Notes: a model not told the origin generated them from the letters alone. A stretch of DNA of 64,000 bases from Frateuria_A sp051900425 (GCF_051900425.1 NZ_JBHZGK010000002.1:124001-188000); one strand, 5' to 3'. Counted from the stretch's first letter, positions 51,052-61,053 are shown. Program-made: numbers and translations.

Positions 51052-51795
51052 GTGGCTGAAGTACTTTTCTACGAGCGCCCGGTGCCGCTCAACCGCACCC
51101 AGCACAAGGATCTGCGCCTGAAGAGCATTCCCGGCGTGAAGTTCGCCGCCGCGGCGCACTCCGTGCCGCTGACGGCCGCGGAGTTCCCGATCGCCGCGCG
51201 CGACGTACCGATCCTGTTCGCCGGCCAGAGCATGGAAGACGCCGGCCCGATGGCGCTGCTGGGCCTGCGCCAGAACGAGAACCTGCTGGTGGACGAAGAG
51301 GGCCGCTGGGCGCAGGGCGTCTACGTCCCGGCCTTCGTGCGCCGCTACCCGTTCATCCTGGCTGAAAAGCCCGAAGGCACCGAGGGCGACGACTTCACCG
51401 TGTTCCTGGACGAGTCCTACGAGGGCTTCGGCAGCGAGGAAGGCGAGCGCCTGTTCAAGGAAGACGGTAGCGACAGCGAGATGCTGGCCAACGCCGTCGG
51501 CTTCCTGGGCGAGTTCCAGCAGCACGTGACGCGCACGCATGCGTTCATGGACCTGCTGCGCAAGCACGATCTGCTCGAGCCGCGCAATATCCGCCTGGAG
51601 AAGGACGGCAACGCGATCAACCTCAACGGCCTGTTCGTAGTCAACGAGGAAAAGCTGCGCCAGCTCGACGAGAAGACCGCGCACGAGTTCCTGAAGGAAG
51701 GCGTGATGGGCTGGATCTACGCGCACCTGCTGTCGCTGCCCAACATCGACCGCCTGGCCCAGCGCCTGGATCAGCGCGAGCGCGCCAAGGCCTGA
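51052..51795 (+). CDS. SapC-family protein
   Basis: A 247-residue protein of the SapC family, starting from GTG, with opening VLFYERPVPLNRTQHKDLRL and the typical LYVPAFVRRYPF-like segment (VYVPAFVRRYPFIL). The family was named from Campylobacter S-layer loci but is common in Lysobacterales and Caulobacterales, where its function is unknown. No signal peptide. Ends 60 bp before a terminator hairpin. Confidence 0.88.
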   Translation: MAEVLFYERPVPLNRTQHKDLRLKSIPGVKFAAAAHSVPLTAAEFPIAARDVPILFAGQSMEDAGPMALLGLRQNENLLVDEEGRWAQGVYVPAFVRRYPFILAEKPEGTEGDDFTVFLDESYEGFGSEEGERLFKEDGSDSEMLANAVGFLGEFQQHVTRTHAFMDLLRKHDLLEPRNIRLEKDGNAINLNGLFVVNEEKLRQLDEKTAHEFLKEGVMGWIYAHLLSLPNIDRLAQRLDQRERAKA

Positions 51796-51854
51796 GGCCG
51801 GAAGGCGCCGGGGCCGCCCTCGGGCGGCCTTAGAGAGCGCTAAGCACGTTCTGC

Positions 51855-51886
51855 AAGGATGGCGCCCATGCGCCATCCTTTTTTTT
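51855..51886 (+). terminator. Terminator hairpin overlapping the next gene's RBS and start codon
   Basis: An 11-bp perfect stem AAGGATGGCGC/GCGCCATCCTT with loop CCAT is followed by eight T in total. The left arm contains the AAGGA ribosome-binding site of the following outer-membrane gene, and the loop contains the first bases of its ATG (51868). It can therefore terminate sapC transcripts and mask the start of the efflux operon. Confidence 0.85.
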
Positions 51887-53280
51887 GCCTGGCCGCCAGC
51901 GCCGCGATGGCGATTCAGCTGGTGGGCTGCGCCACCTACCGTGCCGCGCCGGTCGATCCGGCCGCCACGCGTGTGCAATGGCAGGCGCGTCGGCTGGACG
52001 ATCCCGCCCTGGCGGCACGGTTGCGACCGTGGCTGCCCTCGCGTGATCGCGGCCAATGGCCGCCCGAACGCTATGGCCGGGCCGAACTGGTGCTCGCCGC
52101 GCTTGCGCTCAACCCGGACGTGGCCGAGGCGCGCGCGCACCTGGCCGAGGCCAGCGCCGCGGTGCAGACGGCGAAGGCGCGCGCCAACCCGACGCTGGGC
52201 CTGGCGCTGGAGCGCTATACCCAGGCGCAGGCCGACGGCGCGCCGTGGCTGTGGGGCCTGAGCACCGATTTTCTGCTCGATGGCGGCCTGCGCCGGCGCC
52301 TGCGCATGCAACTGGCCGACCAGGGCGTGCGCGCGGCGCGGCTGGACTACGCAGGCAAGCTTTGGAGCGTGCGCAGTGCCGTGCGCGATGCGTTGGAACA
52401 GCGACTGATCGCCCACCGGCAGGCGACCCTGGCCACCCGCACGGTAGCCGCCGCGAGCGCGCTCGAACAGGCCGCCCGCCAGCGCGTGGCGCTGGGCGAG
52501 GATGCCCCGCAGATCGCCCTGCAGGCCGTGCAGGCGCTGGCACGGGCACGCAGCGACCAGGCCGCGGCCGGCCAGCGCGTCGCGGGGGCGCAGGCGCAAC
52601 TGGCACGTGCGATCGGCCTGCCGGTGGCTGCGCTCAAGGGGGTGGACCTGCGCTGGAACGACTTCGACCGGCCCACCGCGCCGCCGCCCGCGCGACTGGA
52701 TACGCTGGCCGACCACGCCCTGCTGGCGCGCAGCGACGTGGAACGCGCGCTGGTCGACTACGCCAGCCGCGAGACCGAGCTGCACCAGCAGGTGCATGCG
52801 CAGTACCCGCAGCTCTCGCTGGGGCCGGGTTACACCTATGACCACGGCATCCGCAAACTGACCTTCAACGCCAGCCTCAGCCTGCCGGTGTTCGACCAGA
52901 ACCAGGGACCGATCGCCGAGGCGCGCGCGCGGCGCGAGGCGGCCGCGGCGCACGTGCGCACAGTGCAGGCAGACATCGCCAGCGCCATCGACGCGGCGCG
53001 CGCTCGGTTGGCTGCGGCGCTGCCGGCGCTGGACGCCGCGCGGGCGGGGGAGCAGGCGGCCGCCCGCGCGCGCGATCAGGCCGAGCATGCGTTCACGCTC
53101 GGCGCCATCGACCGCACCGCCTTGCTGGAACAACGCCTTGCCGCTCTCGCCGCAGGCCAGTCGACGCTGACCGCGCTCGATACCGCGTGGCAGGCCGAGG
53201 CCGCGCTCGAAGATGCGCTGCGCACCCCGCTGGATCCGGTCGAGGCCGCGCTCCGGCCCGCCGAGGGAGACCGCCCATGA
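51868..53280 (+). CDS. RND efflux outer-membrane factor (TolC-like lipoprotein)
   Basis: A 470-residue outer-membrane efflux protein. From the ATG at 51868 (AAGGA ends 8 bases upstream) a lipoprotein signal ends LVGC, with acylated Cys21. Two OEP repeats with long helices follow (ALALNPDVAEARAHLAEASA; LARSDVERALVDYASRE), and the beta-barrel part is YPQLSLGPGYTYD. It forms the outer-membrane channel of the three-gene efflux operon. Start codon and RBS are within a terminator-like hairpin. Confidence 0.88.
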   Translation: MRHPFFCLAASAAMAIQLVGCATYRAAPVDPAATRVQWQARRLDDPALAARLRPWLPSRDRGQWPPERYGRAELVLAALALNPDVAEARAHLAEASAAVQTAKARANPTLGLALERYTQAQADGAPWLWGLSTDFLLDGGLRRRLRMQLADQGVRAARLDYAGKLWSVRSAVRDALEQRLIAHRQATLATRTVAAASALEQAARQRVALGEDAPQIALQAVQALARARSDQAAAGQRVAGAQAQLARAIGLPVAALKGVDLRWNDFDRPTAPPPARLDTLADHALLARSDVERALVDYASRETELHQQVHAQYPQLSLGPGYTYDHGIRKLTFNASLSLPVFDQNQGPIAEARARREAAAAHVRTVQADIASAIDAARARLAAALPALDAARAGEQAAARARDQAEHAFTLGAIDRTALLEQRLAALAAGQSTLTALDTAWQAEAALEDALRTPLDPVEAALRPAEGDRP

Positions 53281-54188
53281 ACCGCCTTGCACCGATCGCC
53301 CTGCTGTTCGCCCTGTTGGCCGCGAGCGCCGCCGCGACCGAACTGGATGCTGCATCCCAGGCCCGGCTTGGCCTGCGCCTGGCGACCCTTGCCCAGGGCG
53401 AGATGCCCCCCACGACACGCGCAGTGGCCGACGTGCTCGACCCGGCGCCGCTGGCCAAGGCCATCGACGAACTCGAGGCGGCGCAGGCGGCGGCGCGTGC
53501 CTCCCGCGCGGAGCTGGCACGCACGCAGGCCCTTCTCGCCGCGGAGGGCAACGCGTCGCGCAAGGCGCTGGAGTCGGCGCAGGCGCAGGCGGCGGCAGAC
53601 CAGGCGCGACTGCGCGAGGCGCGCGTGGCGCTGCGCAGCGCCTGGGGCGACGACCTTGCGGACATGGCCCCCGCGCGCCGCGACCGGCTGCTCGACGCGC
53701 TGGTGCGCGGCGACCAGGTGCTGCTCCGGGCCGAGCCGCTGGGCCGCCCGGATGCGACCTTGAAGGTGCGTGCCGCCACGCTGCAGATGCCGCATGGGGC
53801 CGACGCGCTCGCGCAGGTGCTCGGCCGCCTGCCGCGCAGCACTTCCGGCCTGGCCGCCGGCTGGCTGCTGCAGGCCGATGCCGGCCCGCTGGTGCCGGGC
53901 ATGGTGCTGACCGCGCAACTGCACGGCGAGGGCAGGCCGGTGCGCGGCGTGTTGCTGCCGCGCGCGGCGATCGTGCGCTGGAACGGGCTGGACTGGGCCT
54001 ACGTCGCCACCGGGGCCACCCGGTTCGAGCGCCGCGCGGTGCACCCGAGCGCGATGACGCCGGCCGGCTGGCTGGTCGGCCCGCCGTTCCGGCCCGGCGA
54101 GCGCGTGGTGGTGCAGGGCGCCGAGGCACTGGTCGCGGTCGATGCCGCGCCCGTGCCCGGCAGCGCCGCCGACGCCTCGGACGACTGA
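53277..54188 (+). CDS. RND efflux periplasmic adaptor
   Basis: A 303-residue membrane-fusion protein with a signal peptide (LLFALLAASAAATEL), a helical hairpin (ASRAELARTQALLAAEGNAS) and beta-barrel/membrane-proximal domains (VRGVLLPRAAIVRWNGLDWAYV). It is shorter than typical adaptors, with a reduced lipoyl domain. It overlaps the upstream gene by 4 bp (ATGA) and bridges the pump and the outer-membrane channel. Confidence 0.85.
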   Translation: MNRLAPIALLFALLAASAAATELDAASQARLGLRLATLAQGEMPPTTRAVADVLDPAPLAKAIDELEAAQAAARASRAELARTQALLAAEGNASRKALESAQAQAAADQARLREARVALRSAWGDDLADMAPARRDRLLDALVRGDQVLLRAEPLGRPDATLKVRAATLQMPHGADALAQVLGRLPRSTSGLAAGWLLQADAGPLVPGMVLTAQLHGEGRPVRGVLLPRAAIVRWNGLDWAYVATGATRFERRAVHPSAMTPAGWLVGPPFRPGERVVVQGAEALVAVDAAPVPGSAADASDD

Positions 54189-54192
54189 CGTC

Positions 54193-57100
54193 GTGCTCGG
54201 CGCGATCGTCCGCAGCGCGTTGCGCGCCGCCGGCTGGGTGGTGCTGCTGGCCGTGCTGCTGCTGGCACTGGGCGTGCAGCGACTGTTCGTCGCGCGCTAC
54301 GACGTCTTTCCCGATTTCGTGCCGGCGCAGGCCACCGTGCAGGTGGAGGCGCCGGGCTTCACGGCGTTGCAGGTCGAGCAGCGCGTCACCCAGCCGATCG
54401 AGAATGCGGTCAACGGCACCACCGCGGTGGACACCGTGCGTTCGCAGTCGATCCAGGGCCTGGCGGTGATCGACGTGGTGTTCAAGGACGGCAGCAATCC
54501 CTTCCGCGACCGCCAACTGCTGGCCGAGCGTGTCAGCGAGGCGGCGGCGAACCTGCCCGCCGGCGTGGACGCGCCGTCGCTCAGTCCGATGACTTCCTCG
54601 ACCATGGACCTGCTCAAGATCGGCCTGGTCAGCGACAAGCTCGATCCGCTGGCCTTGCGCGACCTTGCCGACTGGACCGTCAAGCCGCGCCTGCTGGCCG
54701 TGCCCGGCGTGGCCGACGCGATCGTGTTCGGCGGCGGCGTGCGCGAATGGGATGTGCGCGTGCACCCGGACCGCCTGGCGGCCTACGGCCTCACGCTGGA
54801 GGACGTGCGCGCGGCGGCCGCCGCGGCCAGCGGCGTGCGTGGCGCCGGCTACATCGACACGCCCAGCCAGCGCGTGGTGCTGGAGGCCGACGGGGCCTTG
54901 AGCGACCCGGCCCAACTGGGCCGCACCGTGCTCACCCGCCACGCCGGGCGCAACGTCACGCTGGCGGACGTGGCCAGCGTCGGCGTGGCCGCCGCGCCGG
55001 CGTTCGGCGATGCGCGCATCGACGCCCGCCCCGGCATCCTGGTCGCGATGACCAGCCAGTACGGCAGCAATACGCTGGAAGTGACCCGTGCGGTCGAAAG
55101 GGCGCTGGACGATCTCAAGCCCATGCTCGCCGCCCAGGGCGTGACGCTGGTGCCGGCGCTGCACCGCCCGGCGACCTTCGTCGAGGTCGCGCTGGCCAAC
55201 ATGCGCGACGCGCTGGCCTTCGGCGCCGCGCTGGTGTTGCTGGTGCTGGTGCTGTTCCTGAAGGACTGGCGTACCGCGCTGATCTCCTTCGTCAGCATCC
55301 CGCTGTCGCTGGCGTTGGCCGTGCTCGCGCTGCGCTGGTTCGGCTGGACCATCAACACGATGACGCTGGGTGGCCTGGCGGTGGCGCTGGGCGTGGTGGT
55401 GGACGACGCGATCATCGACGTGGAGAACATCGACCGGCGCCTGCGCACGGCCGTCGAGGGCATGCCGCGCATCGATACCATCCTGGCCGCCTCGCTCGAA
55501 GTGCGCCGGCCGGTGGTGCTGGCCACCGTGGTGGTCGGGCTGGTGTTCGTGCCGATCCTGCTGTTGCCGGGCCTGCAGGGCAGCTTCTTCGCGCCGCTGG
55601 CGGGCGCCTTCCTGCTGGCGACCTTCGCCTCGCTGCTGATGGCGCTGACGGTGACGCCGGCGCTGTGCCTGTGGCTGCTGCGCCCTGGCCGCCGCCATCG
55701 CGAACCGCGCTGGCTCAAGCGCATGAAGCTTGCTCAGCACCGCCTGCTCGAGCGCGCGCTGCCGCACGGCCGCGCGCTGCTGCTCGCCGCGCTGGTGGTC
55801 GGCGCGCTGGCGGTGGCGGCGCTTCCATTTTTCGGCGCGGAGCTGCTGCCCGAATTCCGCGAAGGCCACTTCGTACTGCAGATCACCGGCCCGTCGGGCG
55901 CCTCGCTGGCGGAAATGGACCGCATCGGCGAGCGGATCAGCCGCGGCGTGCTGGCGATCCCCGGCGTCGCCAGCGTGTCGCTGCAGATGGGCCGCGCCGA
56001 GGCGGTGCAGGATACCTGGCCGCCCAACCGCGGCGAGCTGCATGTGGAATTGAAGCCCGGCCTCGCGGCGGACGCCCAGGTGCGGATCGAGGACGCGCTG
56101 CGCAGGCTGCTGGACGGCTATCCGGGGCTGGGCTCGGAAGTAGTGACCTTCCTGGGCGACCGCATCAGCGAATCGCTTTCGGGCGAAACCGCGCCGGTCA
56201 CGCTGAGCCTCTACGGAGCCGACCTCGACCGGCTCGACGCGCTGGCCGCCCGGGCGCAGGCGATCGTGCAGGCGCTGCCCGGGGCCGGCAGCGTGCGGCT
56301 GGCCGAATCGCCCAGCGTGCCGACCATGCGGATTGCGCCGGATCCGGACCGGCTGTCTGCGCGCGGCCTGCACATGACCGACGCGCTCGATGCGATTGCC
56401 GCCGCACACCAGGGCGTGATCGTGGGCGAGGTTTACCGGGGCGTGCAGCCGGTGGCGATCCGGCTCACGCTGGACAACGCGACCGTGCGCGATCCGGAGG
56501 CGGTGGGCGCACTGCTGCTGCCGGCGGCCGACGGCCAGAGCGTGCCGCTGTCGGAGGTCGCCGCCGTGGACCTGGTGAAGGGCAGGGCGAGCGTGCAGCA
56601 CGAGGGCGGCCGGCGCCGGCTGGTGCTGGCGGTGACCCCGTCCAGTCCGGACGTGGTCGGCTTCGTGGCGCAGGCGCGCACGGCGCTGCACCGGCAACTG
56701 CAACTGCCCGCCGGCTACTACGTGGAGTTCGGCGGCGCCGCCGAGGGCGCGGTGGCCGCGCAGCACGCACTGTTGCTGCACAGCGCGCTGGCCGGCGCGG
56801 CGATCATCGTGCTGCTGTTGCTGTCTTTCCCTGACCGGCGCAGCGTGGCGCTGATCCTGGCCAACGTGCCCTTTGCGCTGGTCGGCGGCGTGATCGCCGC
56901 GGCACTGGCCGGTGGCGTGCTGTCGATCGGCGCGCTGGTCGGCTTCGTCACCCTGTTCGGCATCGCCGCGCGCAACACCATTCTGCTGATCGCCCACTAC
57001 GAGCACCTGGTCGCGACCGAAGGGGCGCACTGGAACCGCTTCACGGTCCTGCGCGGCGCGCGCGAGCGGCTGACGCCGATCCTGATGACCGCGCTGGTCA

Positions 57101-57270
57101 CCGCGCTGGGCCTGCTGCCGCTGGCGCTCGGCAGCGGTGAACCCGGGCGCGAAGTCGAGGGGCCGATGGCGATCGTGATCCTCGGTGGCCTGCTCAGCTC
57201 CACCGTGCTCAACCTGCTGGTGATGCCGGCGCTCGCCGGGCGCTACCTGCGGCCCGAGACCACTTGGTAG
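54193..57270 (+). CDS. RND efflux transporter, CzcA/CusA-like family
   Basis: A 1025-residue inner-membrane RND pump from GTG at 54193, 4 bp after the adaptor. The N-terminal YDVFPDFVPAQATVQVEAPG is typical of the heavy-metal-efflux-like branch, and the TM4 region is LGVVVDDAIIDVENIDRR with the proton-relay Asp pair. Two large periplasmic loops and about twelve membrane segments are visible. The substrate (metal cations or other compounds) is not determinable from motifs seen. Confidence 0.92.
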   Translation: MLGAIVRSALRAAGWVVLLAVLLLALGVQRLFVARYDVFPDFVPAQATVQVEAPGFTALQVEQRVTQPIENAVNGTTAVDTVRSQSIQGLAVIDVVFKDGSNPFRDRQLLAERVSEAAANLPAGVDAPSLSPMTSSTMDLLKIGLVSDKLDPLALRDLADWTVKPRLLAVPGVADAIVFGGGVREWDVRVHPDRLAAYGLTLEDVRAAAAAASGVRGAGYIDTPSQRVVLEADGALSDPAQLGRTVLTRHAGRNVTLADVASVGVAAAPAFGDARIDARPGILVAMTSQYGSNTLEVTRAVERALDDLKPMLAAQGVTLVPALHRPATFVEVALANMRDALAFGAALVLLVLVLFLKDWRTALISFVSIPLSLALAVLALRWFGWTINTMTLGGLAVALGVVVDDAIIDVENIDRRLRTAVEGMPRIDTILAASLEVRRPVVLATVVVGLVFVPILLLPGLQGSFFAPLAGAFLLATFASLLMALTVTPALCLWLLRPGRRHREPRWLKRMKLAQHRLLERALPHGRALLLAALVVGALAVAALPFFGAELLPEFREGHFVLQITGPSGASLAEMDRIGERISRGVLAIPGVASVSLQMGRAEAVQDTWPPNRGELHVELKPGLAADAQVRIEDALRRLLDGYPGLGSEVVTFLGDRISESLSGETAPVTLSLYGADLDRLDALAARAQAIVQALPGAGSVRLAESPSVPTMRIAPDPDRLSARGLHMTDALDAIAAAHQGVIVGEVYRGVQPVAIRLTLDNATVRDPEAVGALLLPAADGQSVPLSEVAAVDLVKGRASVQHEGGRRRLVLAVTPSSPDVVGFVAQARTALHRQLQLPAGYYVEFGGAAEGAVAAQHALLLHSALAGAAIIVLLLLSFPDRRSVALILANVPFALVGGVIAAALAGGVLSIGALVGFVTLFGIAARNTILLIAHYEHLVATEGAHWNRFTVLRGARERLTPILMTALVTALGLLPLALGSGEPGREVEGPMAIVILGGLLSSTVLNLLVMPALAGRYLRPETTW

Positions 57271-57315
57271 CGGCCCGCTTGCGGGCGATGCTTTTGCCGC
57301 GCCGCAGGGTCCTGA

Positions 57316-57789
57316 TCAGCGGACCGGCTTGACCATCCGCAGCAGGTCGACGCCGTAACCGGCTGCCTCGTAGATCGAGCGGGCGCGTTCGTTGCCCGGG
57401 AACACCGCCAGCGTGATCAGCGCGCAGCGGTGCTCGCGTGCCCAGTTCTCGGCGTGGGCCATCAGCGCCTTGCCCACGCCGCGGCCTTCATGGGCCGGCG
57501 CCACCGCGATGTTGTTGATGTGGCAGTTGGTGCGGCCGGTGAAGAAATCCTGCGTCTTCTGCAATTCGATGAAGCCGACCACGGTGCCATCGCCATCTTC
57601 GGCGACAAAAAGGAAATCGTTGGCGGTCCCGTCCTCCAGATGCCGCAGCAGATCCTTGCGGATGCCCTCGATGCACTCGTGGCGCTTGCGCCAGGGTGGC
57701 AACGGGAAGTCCACGAAGCGCGGGACCAGTCCCAGGATGAAGTCGTCGTCGTCTTCGGCCAGGCGGATCAGCAAGCTCATGTCGCTCAT
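57316..57789 (-). CDS. GNAT-family N-acetyltransferase
   Basis: A 157-residue GNAT enzyme. The acetyl-CoA-binding motif A is INNIAVAPAHEGRGVGKALM, and the motif B region is VFPGNERARSIYEAAGY. The start at 57789 gives MSDMSLLIRLAEDDD. The substrate is unknown. Convergent with the RND gene. Confidence 0.9.
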   Translation of the reverse strand: MSDMSLLIRLAEDDDDFILGLVPRFVDFPLPPWRKRHECIEGIRKDLLRHLEDGTANDFLFVAEDGDGTVVGFIELQKTQDFFTGRTNCHINNIAVAPAHEGRGVGKALMAHAENWAREHRCALITLAVFPGNERARSIYEAAGYGVDLLRMVKPVR

Positions 57790-58069
57790 GCGGCAGTCGT
57801 TCGGTAGCAACGATGGATGCGGTTCTACACCGAGCAGGCGCGGCGGGGAAGCCCCGCCACGGGCCCGGCCCGGCTTTGCCAGGGCGGAAGCCCACCACGC
57901 ACAGGAACCTCGCGATGAACGGACCTCCATCCGCTCCACGCACCCTCCTGGTCTGCGCAGGGCTGGCCTCGACACCTGTCGTCGGGACGAAAACCGCAAT
58001 GCTGGTCCCTGTCGCCCGGGGCGCGTGCAGCGTCGCTAGAATGCACGGACGCAAACAAGGGACGGATGC

Positions 58070-58675
58070 GTGGCGAATCTTGCGCTGTTCGACTTCGATG
58101 GAACGATCACCACGCGGGAAACCATGGCGGCCTTCATGTACCGCGCCGTACCTGCACGCCGGCAGGCCTGGGGGAGGTTGCTGCTGGCACCCTGGGTCGC
58201 CGGCTACAAGTGTGGCGTGGTCTCGGGTGTGTCGGTGCGCGCCGCCGTGGTGCGCGTGGGCTTTGCGGGCGTCGCGCTCGCCAGCGTGCAGGCCCATGGC
58301 GCGGCGTTTGCCGACGAGGCGCTGCCGCCGCTGCTGCGCCCGGAGGTGATGGCGCGCATCCGTTGGCATCAGCAGCAGGGCGATACCGTGGCGGTGGTCT
58401 CCGGCGGGCTCGATGCCTATCTCGCGCCGTGGTGTTGCCTGCACGGCCTGGCGCTGGTCTGCTCCACGCTGGAACACCGCGACGGTCGCTTGACCGGGCG
58501 CTACCAGGGCGCGCAGTGCGTCGGTGAGGAAAAGGCGCGGCGCGTGCGCGCAACGTACGACCTGGCCCACTACGGGCGCGTCTACGCCTACGGCGACACC
58601 CACGAGGATCTTGCACTGCTGGATCTCGCGCACCACCGCTTCTACCGCGGCCAGGAACAGTTCGCGCACGCCTGA
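58070..58675 (+). CDS. HAD-IB family phosphatase
   Basis: A 201-residue HAD hydrolase from GTG. Motif I is LFDFDGTIT (Asp8, Asp10), motif II region VVSGGLDAYL, motif III with EEKARRV and motif IV YGDTHEDLALLD. It belongs to the subfamily of SerB-like phosphatases (HAD-IB, YfhB-type). In some bacteria such proteins dephosphorylate glycerol-phosphate or phosphatidylglycerol phosphate; not resolved here. Confidence 0.88.
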   Translation: MANLALFDFDGTITTRETMAAFMYRAVPARRQAWGRLLLAPWVAGYKCGVVSGVSVRAAVVRVGFAGVALASVQAHGAAFADEALPPLLRPEVMARIRWHQQQGDTVAVVSGGLDAYLAPWCCLHGLALVCSTLEHRDGRLTGRYQGAQCVGEEKARRVRATYDLAHYGRVYAYGDTHEDLALLDLAHHRFYRGQEQFAHA

Positions 58676-58699
58676 TCGGCCGCCATACGCCTCCACGCC

Positions 58700-58870
58700 G
58701 AATCCCCCGCCACGCGGGGGAAGGTGCCGACAGGCGGATGGGGAAGCCCTGCCTCGACATGAACCGGCAACGCGGCGGTGTCATTGCCAAAAGCGGATGA
58801 GGGCGCGCGCTCCGGCCGCCCCCATCGGCCCTTCGCGCACCTTCCCCCGCGTGCGGGGGAAGGATCGGGA
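58700..58870. repeat. Extragenic palindromic repeat (CCCCCGC-ACGCGGGGGAAGG type)
   Basis: Opposed arms read CCCCGCCACGCGGGGGAAGG with GCCGACAGGCGGATGGGG on the left and CCCCCATCGGCC with CACCTTCCCCCGCGTGCGGG on the right. This long imperfect palindrome recurs at 63419-63560 and in fragments at 23518-23580 and 38041-38065. No coding content. Confidence 0.7.
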
Positions 58871-58905
58871 TCAACGGCTCACGATCGGCAGGCGACCAAA
58901 CCGGA

Positions 58906-60861
58906 TCAGCGGCTCACCACGGGCAGGGCAATGAAGCTCGCCTTGCCCGGCGCGTGATACACCCGCTGCGTCGCCTTGACGTAGTCCGCCGGCATCGCCT
59001 TGAAGATGTTCGGCACATACGTCTGCGGGTTGCGGTCGTAGAGCGGGAACCAGCTCGACTGCACCTGCACCATCAGCCGGTGGCCCGGCAGGAACACGTG
59101 GTTGGCGTTGGGCAGGCTGAAACGGTAGTCCAGCGGCTGGTTCGCGGCCAGCGGCGCCGGCTTGTCGAAGCCGTTGCGGTAACGGCCGCGGAAGATGTCC
59201 ATCGCCACCGCGAGCTGGTAGCCGCCCATCGCCGGCTGCTCGGCCACCTGGTCGGGGTAGACGTCGATCAGCTTGACCACCCAGTCGCTGTCGGTGCCGC
59301 TGGTCGAGGCGACCAGGTGCACGTCCGGCGCACCGGCGATGGTCAGCGGCGCGGTGAGCGGTTCGGAGACATAAGTCAGCACATCGGTGCGGCTGGAGGC
59401 CTCGCGCTGGTCGTCGACCAGCCACTCCTGCCAGGTCAGACCGTTGTCGTAGCCGACCGGCTGGATCGGGCGAGCGCGGAACGGCACCGGACGGGCCGGG
59501 TCGGATAGGTATTCGTCGTAGGCAGCACCCTGCGCCGGGGCCGCAAAGCCGAGCTTGTTGCCCGGCTCCAGGTACAGCGCGCGGCTGGTCGTGGCGCAGC
59601 CCCGTTCACAGGCGAGCGGCCAGTGGTCCAGCCGTTGCCAGCGGTTGGTGCCGGTCTGGAAGGCGGTGACCGGGGCGATGTCCGCGCTGGGCGCGCCATC
59701 CTTCAGGTACTGCGCCAGGAACGGACGCAGGATGTGTTCGCGGAAATACTTCGCCGTATCGCTGCCGAAGCGGATCGCGCCCAGCGCGCTGCCCTCCTCG
59801 ATTTCCTGCCCGTGGTACCACGGCCCCATCACCAGCTTGACCATGTTGCCGCCGGTGTCCTTGGGTTCGATCGCGCGGTACACGGCCGGGGCGCCGTAGA
59901 TGTCCTCCTGGTCCCACAGGCCGTGCACCAGCATCACCGGCACCTTCAGCGGTTGCCCCGCCAGCAGCTTGTCGACCGCCTGTTGCGACCAGAACGCGTC
60001 GTACGCCGGGTGCGCCACGATCTTGTTCCAGAAGCCCAGCTGGCCCATGCCGTACGCCTCGCCCATCGCGCCGGCCGAGCCGTAGTGCATGAACAGGTCG
60101 TACTCGTCGTGGAAGCTGCTCCACCAGCGGATCGAGTTGTCGCGGCTGGCTTCCTGCTCGTAGATGTAGGACAGGTTCTGCTGGCGGAACGCGCCGTTGT
60201 GGAACCAGTCGTCGCCCATCCAGCCGTCGACCATCGGGTTCATCGGCACCGAAACCTTGAGCGCCGGGTGCGGGTTGATCAGCGCCATCAGCGGCTCGAA
60301 GCCGTCGAAGGAAATGCCCAGCGTGCCGACCTTGCCGTTGGACTCGGGGATGTTCTTCACCAGCCAGTCGATGGTGTCGTAGGTGTCGGTGGCGTCATCC
60401 ACCGGCGTGGGGTTGAGCGGGCCGTGCACCGGGCGGTTCATGACGAAGTCGCCTTCGGAGCCGTACTTGCCGCGCACGTCCTGCACCACGCGGATATAGC
60501 CGTCCTCGACGATCACGTCGGTGGCGTTGTCGTAGCCCTGGAGCATCGGCGCCAGGTGGCCGCTCATGGTGTGGCTGGTCAGCGCGTCCGCGTCGTAGGG
60601 CGTGCGGGTGAGCAGGATGCCTGCGTGCCTTGCACCCTTGGGCACCAGGATCACGGTATGCAGCTTCACGCCGTCGCGCATCGGGATCATCACCTCGCGC
60701 CGTTCGTAGTCGAAGCTGGCGGTGACGGGGGTGAAGCTTGCCGGTGTTTCGCTTGGATAGCTGGGGTATTTCGCCTGCGGCGCATCGGCGGCGGGCAGGG
60801 CGGCACTGGCGGCCAGCAGCAGGGCCAGCAGGGTGGGGCGAACGGCGAGGCTTGGCTTCAT
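58906..60861 (-). CDS. CocE/NonD-family serine hydrolase, exported
   Basis: A 651-residue X-Pro dipeptidyl-peptidase/CocE-type hydrolase. Signal peptide LLALLLAASAALPAADA, nucleophile Ser184 in GTLGISFDGF, the acid near VPVMLVHGLWDQED, His near MGPWYHG, and a C-terminal jellyroll domain from about 480. Related enzymes cleave peptides, acyl esters or beta-lactam side chains. The start at 60861 gives the signal peptide. Confidence 0.9.
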   Translation of the reverse strand: MKPSLAVRPTLLALLLAASAALPAADAPQAKYPSYPSETPASFTPVTASFDYERREVMIPMRDGVKLHTVILVPKGARHAGILLTRTPYDADALTSHTMSGHLAPMLQGYDNATDVIVEDGYIRVVQDVRGKYGSEGDFVMNRPVHGPLNPTPVDDATDTYDTIDWLVKNIPESNGKVGTLGISFDGFEPLMALINPHPALKVSVPMNPMVDGWMGDDWFHNGAFRQQNLSYIYEQEASRDNSIRWWSSFHDEYDLFMHYGSAGAMGEAYGMGQLGFWNKIVAHPAYDAFWSQQAVDKLLAGQPLKVPVMLVHGLWDQEDIYGAPAVYRAIEPKDTGGNMVKLVMGPWYHGQEIEEGSALGAIRFGSDTAKYFREHILRPFLAQYLKDGAPSADIAPVTAFQTGTNRWQRLDHWPLACERGCATTSRALYLEPGNKLGFAAPAQGAAYDEYLSDPARPVPFRARPIQPVGYDNGLTWQEWLVDDQREASSRTDVLTYVSEPLTAPLTIAGAPDVHLVASTSGTDSDWVVKLIDVYPDQVAEQPAMGGYQLAVAMDIFRGRYRNGFDKPAPLAANQPLDYRFSLPNANHVFLPGHRLMVQVQSSWFPLYDRNPQTYVPNIFKAMPADYVKATQRVYHAPGKASFIALPVVSR

Positions 60862-61053
60862 GGTGGGTCCCCTGGGTGACCGGCCTAGCGTAGTGCGATT
60901 GCGGGTGCGGGTGGGCGATCCGGCGCACAAGCGCCTGTCCTCGAACCACCAACCCAATCCCCCCCGCCGCCCCTTCCGGGGAGAGGGGCGACAGGCAGGT
61001 GTGGCTCGGGGGCGGGCCGATACCCCCGGGGGCAGCGGCGAACCCCGACCGGA

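Noticed and set aside
50968..57030. A 2020-codon open frame on the minus strand opposite sapC and the RND operon
   Set aside because: It is rich in His, Arg, Gln and Ala with no domain, and lies opposite four well-supported genes. It is the stop-free antisense frame typical of GC-rich codon use.
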